A stretch of DNA of 64,000 nucleotides from Apiosordaria backusii (taxonomy: Eukaryota; Ascomycota; Sordariomycetes; Sordariales; Lasiosphaeriaceae), in contig JAUKTV010000014.1 in NCBI GenBank assembly GCA_030549205.1, positions 62,001-126,000 on the forward strand. The letters are read 5' to 3'. The notes below the pieces were generated by a model that worked only from the letters and a program-made list of their open reading frames with translations, was not told where the DNA came from and did no database searches. Both the position numbers and the translations under genes were made by a program. This document shows positions 59,685 to 64,000 of the stretch, in pieces (within the stretch, counting starts at the first letter, position 1; the number at the start of each line of letters is the position of its first letter).

Positions 59685-60613
59685 ATATATTTTAAGAAAA
59701 GTAAAGCTTTTAAAAAAGATTTCTTTTATAGTACTATACTTAATATTGGTCCTCTTTATAGTCTATTTAATATACTATTAAATTAATTAGGGTTACTATT
59801 ATAACTATCTACTTATTATACAATCAAACTTTTGATTATCGAGTTTTATAATATATTTATAATGTAATAATATAATAATAAACTTATGTAATAATATTAT
59901 AATTAAACCTTCTAAATACTTCCTTTATTATCGAATTATTTATAATTATGTTAATAACTTCTTTACTAGCTTATATTAAAGTTAAGTATTAATATTTATA
60001 TAAAGTTAAAAAGAATTTTATTTATTACTTTTCTTTACTATTCCTTTTTTATACTAATTCCTATATTCTTCTTTTATATTACTTACTATATTAAAACTTA
60101 ACCGATTATAATATTAAATATAGGTTTAATTAAAAAATAGTATTAATGTAATATTAATATATAATTATATCGAAAGTTTATAAATATAAAATCTTAATAT
60201 TAAATAACAATAAAGTTAAATTAACCAATATAATGATAACTATATTAAATTAAAAAGTAAAATATAAACTTCATTCATATTTAAAATTTAACTATATATA
60301 AATTTAATACTTTATTTTTTAAATAATATATTAAACTTTATCGATTTAAATAAAGGTTAATTAAGCTCGATAGAAAATTATAAATTAATAAAGATAATAA
60401 AAAGAATTAAAATAAAGCCTTTAAATAAAAGGATAAGGTAAAAAGATAATTAGTAATATTAATATTAATCGTAGGTATAATAGTAAAGGCTGAAATATTT
60501 TAATAGGTAATTAGTTTAATAGTATATTAAATAACTTAAAGATACTATTTACTATTATATTAATTATAAGCATCTATATAGTATGTCTTATATATATACC
60601 ATTGAACCTTAAA
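59685..60613 (-). mobile_element. Inverted copy of the 12-bp-TSD family
   Basis: On the plus strand it begins with the converted right terminus (ATATTTTAAGAAAAGTAAAGC) and ends ATACCATTGAACCTTAAAA. A second inverted piece follows at once (60614-60845), so it probably sits within or beside a relative. A target duplication could not be verified. Confidence 0.6.
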
Positions 60614-60860
60614 ACGCTATTATTATAATTATATATTCATTATATAATTAAACCTTTTATTATTAAGTTTAATAATATATTTATAAAATACTAGTATAAT
60701 TAAACTTTTTATAAGTATCTTTTATTATTAAATTACTTATAATTATACCGATAACTTTTTTATTAACTTAAAATTAAATATTAACCTTTATATAAAGTTA
60801 AAAAAAAATTATTTATTATTTTCATTTACTATTTTTATATTATATAATTTTTTAAAATAC

Positions 60861-61121
60861 ATTTAATTAATTACAGACCTAAAGGCTTTCTTATTAATAT
60901 TTATATACTAATTTATAATATAGTAGAAGTTTTATATATAGTATTTATAGTTTATTATTAAAGTAGTAAATTATAATACTTTATAAGTACTATAAAATAG
61001 AAGTATAATAAGTAATTAATTATATTATAATACCTACCTTCTATAATTTCAGAATTAATATATAGTACTTTATATACTTTAATAAATAAAGAAATTAAAG
61101 TATAATTTAATTAACTTTAAA
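60861..61121. mobile_element. Left part of a RIP-mutated sibling of the 52.9-kb element
   Basis: Aligns with 52920-53220, differing almost only by C-to-T and G-to-A changes. For example CTTACAGTGCAGCGGAAGTC becomes TTTATAATATAGTAGAAGTT. It is interrupted at 61121 by a 12-bp-TSD element and resumes at 63028. Confidence 0.7.
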
Positions 61122-63027
61122 CTTAAAGTTCGGTAATATATATATATAAAACGTAATATATAAATATTTACAATTAATATAATAGTATCTTTAGGTTATT
61201 TAATATTATTAAATTAACTACTTATTAAACCGTTTTATCCTTTACTATTATATCTATAATTTAAATTAACTTCACTAATTATCCTTCTACTTTATCCTTC
61301 TATTTAAATACTTTATCCTAAATCTTTATATTATCTTTATTAAGTTATAGTTTTTAATTAAATTTAATTAACCTTTATTTAAAGTAATAAAGTTTAATAT
61401 ATTATTTAAAAAACAAAGTATTAAATTTATATATAATTAAATTTTAAATAAAGGTAAGGTTTATATTTTACTTTTTATTATCTTTTTTTAATATAGTTAT
61501 TATTATATCGGTTAATTTAACCTTATTATCTTAAGATTCAGTAGTATATACATAAAACGTCACACACAGATACTTACAATCAACACAACAGTAATATCTT
61601 CAAGTTATTTAGTATAAGTATTTAATTAACTACTTATTAAACCGTCTTATCCTATACTATCACTTCTACAATAATAATTAACGTTTCTAATTATACTTTT
61701 ATTTTATTCTTTTATTTAAATATTTTATTTTAATTCCATTTATTATTAATCTACCAGTCTACTTTAAAATAGATTAAATCCTATCCAAATCGATAAAGTT
61801 TAATATATTATTTAAAAAATAAAATATCAAAAGTATATATAATTAACTTTTAAATAAAGAAAAGGCTTTTATTTTACTTTTTATTATCTTTTTTTAATAT
61901 AACTATTATTATATCGGTAAATTTAAAGTAACTATTATCATTTAACTTTAAAATCTTATACTTATATATTTTTAATATAATAAATTATTTACTACTATTA
62001 TATTAAAATTATCTTTTAATTATTAAATTATATAAGATAAACCTATATTTAATATTATAGTCGATTAAATTTTAATATAATAAATAATATAAAAAAAGAA
62101 TATAGTAAATAATATAAAAGAATAATATAGTAAATAATATAGAAAAAGAATATAATCAATAATATAGAAAAGGAAAAAGAATAAAATCCTTTTTAACCCT
62201 ATCTAAATATTAATATTTAAACTTAACCTAAATTAATAAAGAGGTTATTAGTATAATTATAAGTAATTTAATATAAAAAACATTTAAGAGGTTTAATTAT
62301 AATATTATTATATAAACTTATTATTAAACTTAACAATAAAAGGTTTAATTATATAATAAATGTATAATAAGTATATAATAAGTATATAACTAGAACAGTA
62401 GCCTTAAATAATTTAAGTAATATACTAGTTTATCTATAAAGAAAATTAACGTTAAGTATAATGTTATAAAAGAATTCTTTTTTAAAAGCTCCACTTTTTA
62501 AAGAAATATTAACCTTATTATAATCTAATATCAGAATTTTATATTTATAAAACATTTAATATATAATTACTATTATATTAATACTACTTTTTTAATTATT
62601 AAATTATATAAAATAGATTTATATTTAATATTAAAAAAAATACAGTAAATAATATAGGAAAGAAATATAGTAAATAATATAAAGGAGGAATAGTAAAGAA
62701 AAGTAAATAAAAATCTTTTTAATTTTATATAAATATTAATATTTAACTTTAATATAAACTAATAAAGAAGTCATCGATATAATTATAAATAATTTAATAA
62801 TAAAAAAGGTATTTAAAAGGTTTAATTATAATATTATTTTATAAATTTATTATTAAATTTAACGGTAAAAGGTTGAATTATATAATAAATACATAATAAG
62901 TATATAAGTATAATAGTAATTTAAAATAGTTTAAATAGTATATTAAATTAATTATAAAAAGAATTAACGTTAAGTATAGTATGATAAAAGAAATATATTT
63001 TTAAAAGCTTTACCTTTTAATAAAATA
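61122..63027 (+). mobile_element. 12-bp-TSD family copy J, carrying copy G inside
   Basis: Starts CTTAAAGTTCGGTAAT and ends TACCTTTTAATAAAATA. The flanks ATTAACTTTAAA (61110-61121) and ATTAATTTTAAA (63028-63039) differ by one C-to-T. Removing the internal copy and one duplicated 12-mer leaves about 914 bp, the normal family size. Confidence 0.78.
61529..62508 (+). mobile_element. 12-bp-TSD family copy G (nested in J)
   Basis: Starts TCTTAAGATTCAGTAG and ends CCACTTTTTAAAGAAATA. It is flanked by the perfect 12-bp repeat TTAACCTTATTA at 61517-61528 and 62509-62520. The flanking sequence on both sides is the body of copy J. Confidence 0.85.
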
Positions 63028-63340
63028 ATTAATTTTAAAGTTTGTTAAACTTTATAAATTCCTTATTAAACCCTTTATAACTTATAATTTAATATAATAA
63101 GAATATATTTATTTAATAATATAAATATATTAATTCTAAATTAATTTAATTAACTTAATTGTTAATTATAGATTTTATAAATAGTTATATTAATATAGTT
63201 TACAACTTTTTAAAAATTAACTTATAGTGATATAAAAGGGCTATAAAATTAAATACCTTTAATTTAAAGTATAAATTAATATAACGTTAAAATTAAACTA
63301 TTTATAATATTTATAATAGTAAGTTCTTATAGTTTATTTT
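63028..63340. mobile_element. Right part of the RIP-mutated sibling of the 52.9-kb element
   Basis: Aligns with 53215-53560. For example CGGCTATATAAAAGGGCCGC becomes AGTGATATAAAAGGGCTATA (one base inserted, the rest transitions). It continues the element interrupted at 61121. Confidence 0.7.
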
Positions 63341-64000
63341 TAAAGTTTAGTAGTATATATATAAGATATAATATATAACTGCTTATAATTAACGTAATAG
63401 TGGCTTTAGCTTATTTAATATAGTTAAAAGATTGGCTATTTAACTTATTAGTTTATTTTATCCTTTACTATTATTTTTGTAACTTCGATTAACTTTATTC
63501 ACTATTTTTTTACTTTATCCTTCTTTTTAAATACTTTCCTTTAATTTAAGGACTATTAAATTCTATTTAAATTAATAAAATATAATATATTATTTAAAAT
63601 ATCGAAGGTATATATAGTCAACTTTTAAATAAAAGAAAGGCTTTTATTTTACTTTTTATTATCTTTTTTTAATATCACTATTATTATATCGGTAAATTTA
63701 AAATAACTACTATTATTTAACTTTAAAATCTTATACTTATAGGCTTTCGATATAGTTATATATTACTATTATATTAATACCATCTTTTAATTATGAAATC
63801 GTATAAAATACACTTATCCTTAATATTATAAGTAATCGATTAAATTTTAATACAATAAACAATATAAAAAAGAAATATAGTATGTAATATAAGAAAATAA
63901 TATAATAAGTAGTATAAAAAAGAAATATAGTAAATAATATAAAAAAAAGGAGAATAATAAATAAAATCCTTTTTAACTTTATATAAGTATTAGTATTTAA
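63338..64000 (+). mobile_element. 12-bp-TSD family copy cut by the window end
   Basis: Starts TTTAAAGTTTAGTAGTATAT and follows the family body up to the last base of the window (TATATAAGTATTAGTATTTA segment). The right end is outside. Confidence 0.65.

Noticed and set aside
37398..63039. The 12-bp-TSD family as solo LTRs
   Set aside because: Target duplications are 12 bp rather than 4-6. The termini are TCTTAAGG/AAAGAGACA rather than TG...CA, and no internal retrotransposon is bounded by two copies.

Overview
The window is nuclear DNA of a filamentous ascomycete, most likely Sordariales. Genes carry short spliceosomal introns (50-111 bp; GTRNGT donors, CTRAC-like branch points, YAG acceptors). 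The Cel6A cellobiohydrolase, the Opi1/CCG-8 repressor and the CRH-type GH16 enzyme are of filamentous-fungus type, and the AT-rich half looks like DNA hit by repeat-induced point mutation (RIP).

Region 1 (1-33.1 kb) is gene-dense and GC-rich. In order: a secreted DUF8021-type protein (-); AP-1 clathrin adaptor mu (-); Opi1/CCG-8 repressor (+); a 608-aa Pro/Gln-rich disordered protein (-); a 722-aa coiled-coil orphan (-), assembled here from two open frames joined by a 63-nt intron; Cel6A/GH6 cellobiohydrolase with CBM1 (-); a two-HKD phospholipase D-like protein (-); a five-exon MFS transporter (+); a bestrophin-like channel (+); a single-TM protein with a C-terminal Cys/His motif (-); AP-2 clathrin adaptor mu (+); a GPI-type GH16 cell-wall transglycosylase with 13 KED repeats (+); and a secreted GH79 glycosidase (-) whose last conserved strands lie in another frame. 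Exon coordinates were worked out by hand from splice signals and family alignment. The genes do not form one pathway: there are two vesicle-coat subunits, several cell-wall or plant-wall hydrolases and two membrane transport proteins.

Region 2 (33.1-64 kb) is a transposon graveyard. From about 33.5 kb to the end there is no open frame of 60 codons. The boundary holds a 606-bp MITE with 22-bp inverted termini and a perfect 8-bp target duplication (hAT-like). The AT-rich block is built from older degenerate elements into which a short (~0.9-0.95 kb) non-coding family has inserted repeatedly in both orientations. Its termini are TCTTAAGGTTCGG... and ...AAAGAGACA, and seven insertions have 12-bp target duplications. 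Two of these target sites can be seen in their empty state in a paralogous host element. One copy holds a 487-bp GC-rich tRNA-derived SINE with its own 13-bp target duplication. Another site shows three insertion layers. A less-mutated element at 52.9-53.7 kb has a transition-mutated sibling at 60.9-63.3 kb, which shows the RIP pattern within the window.

The best candidate for something undescribed is the 12-bp-duplication element family, together with the SINE and the MITE. I saw no RNA gene, CRISPR array or intact autonomous transposon.
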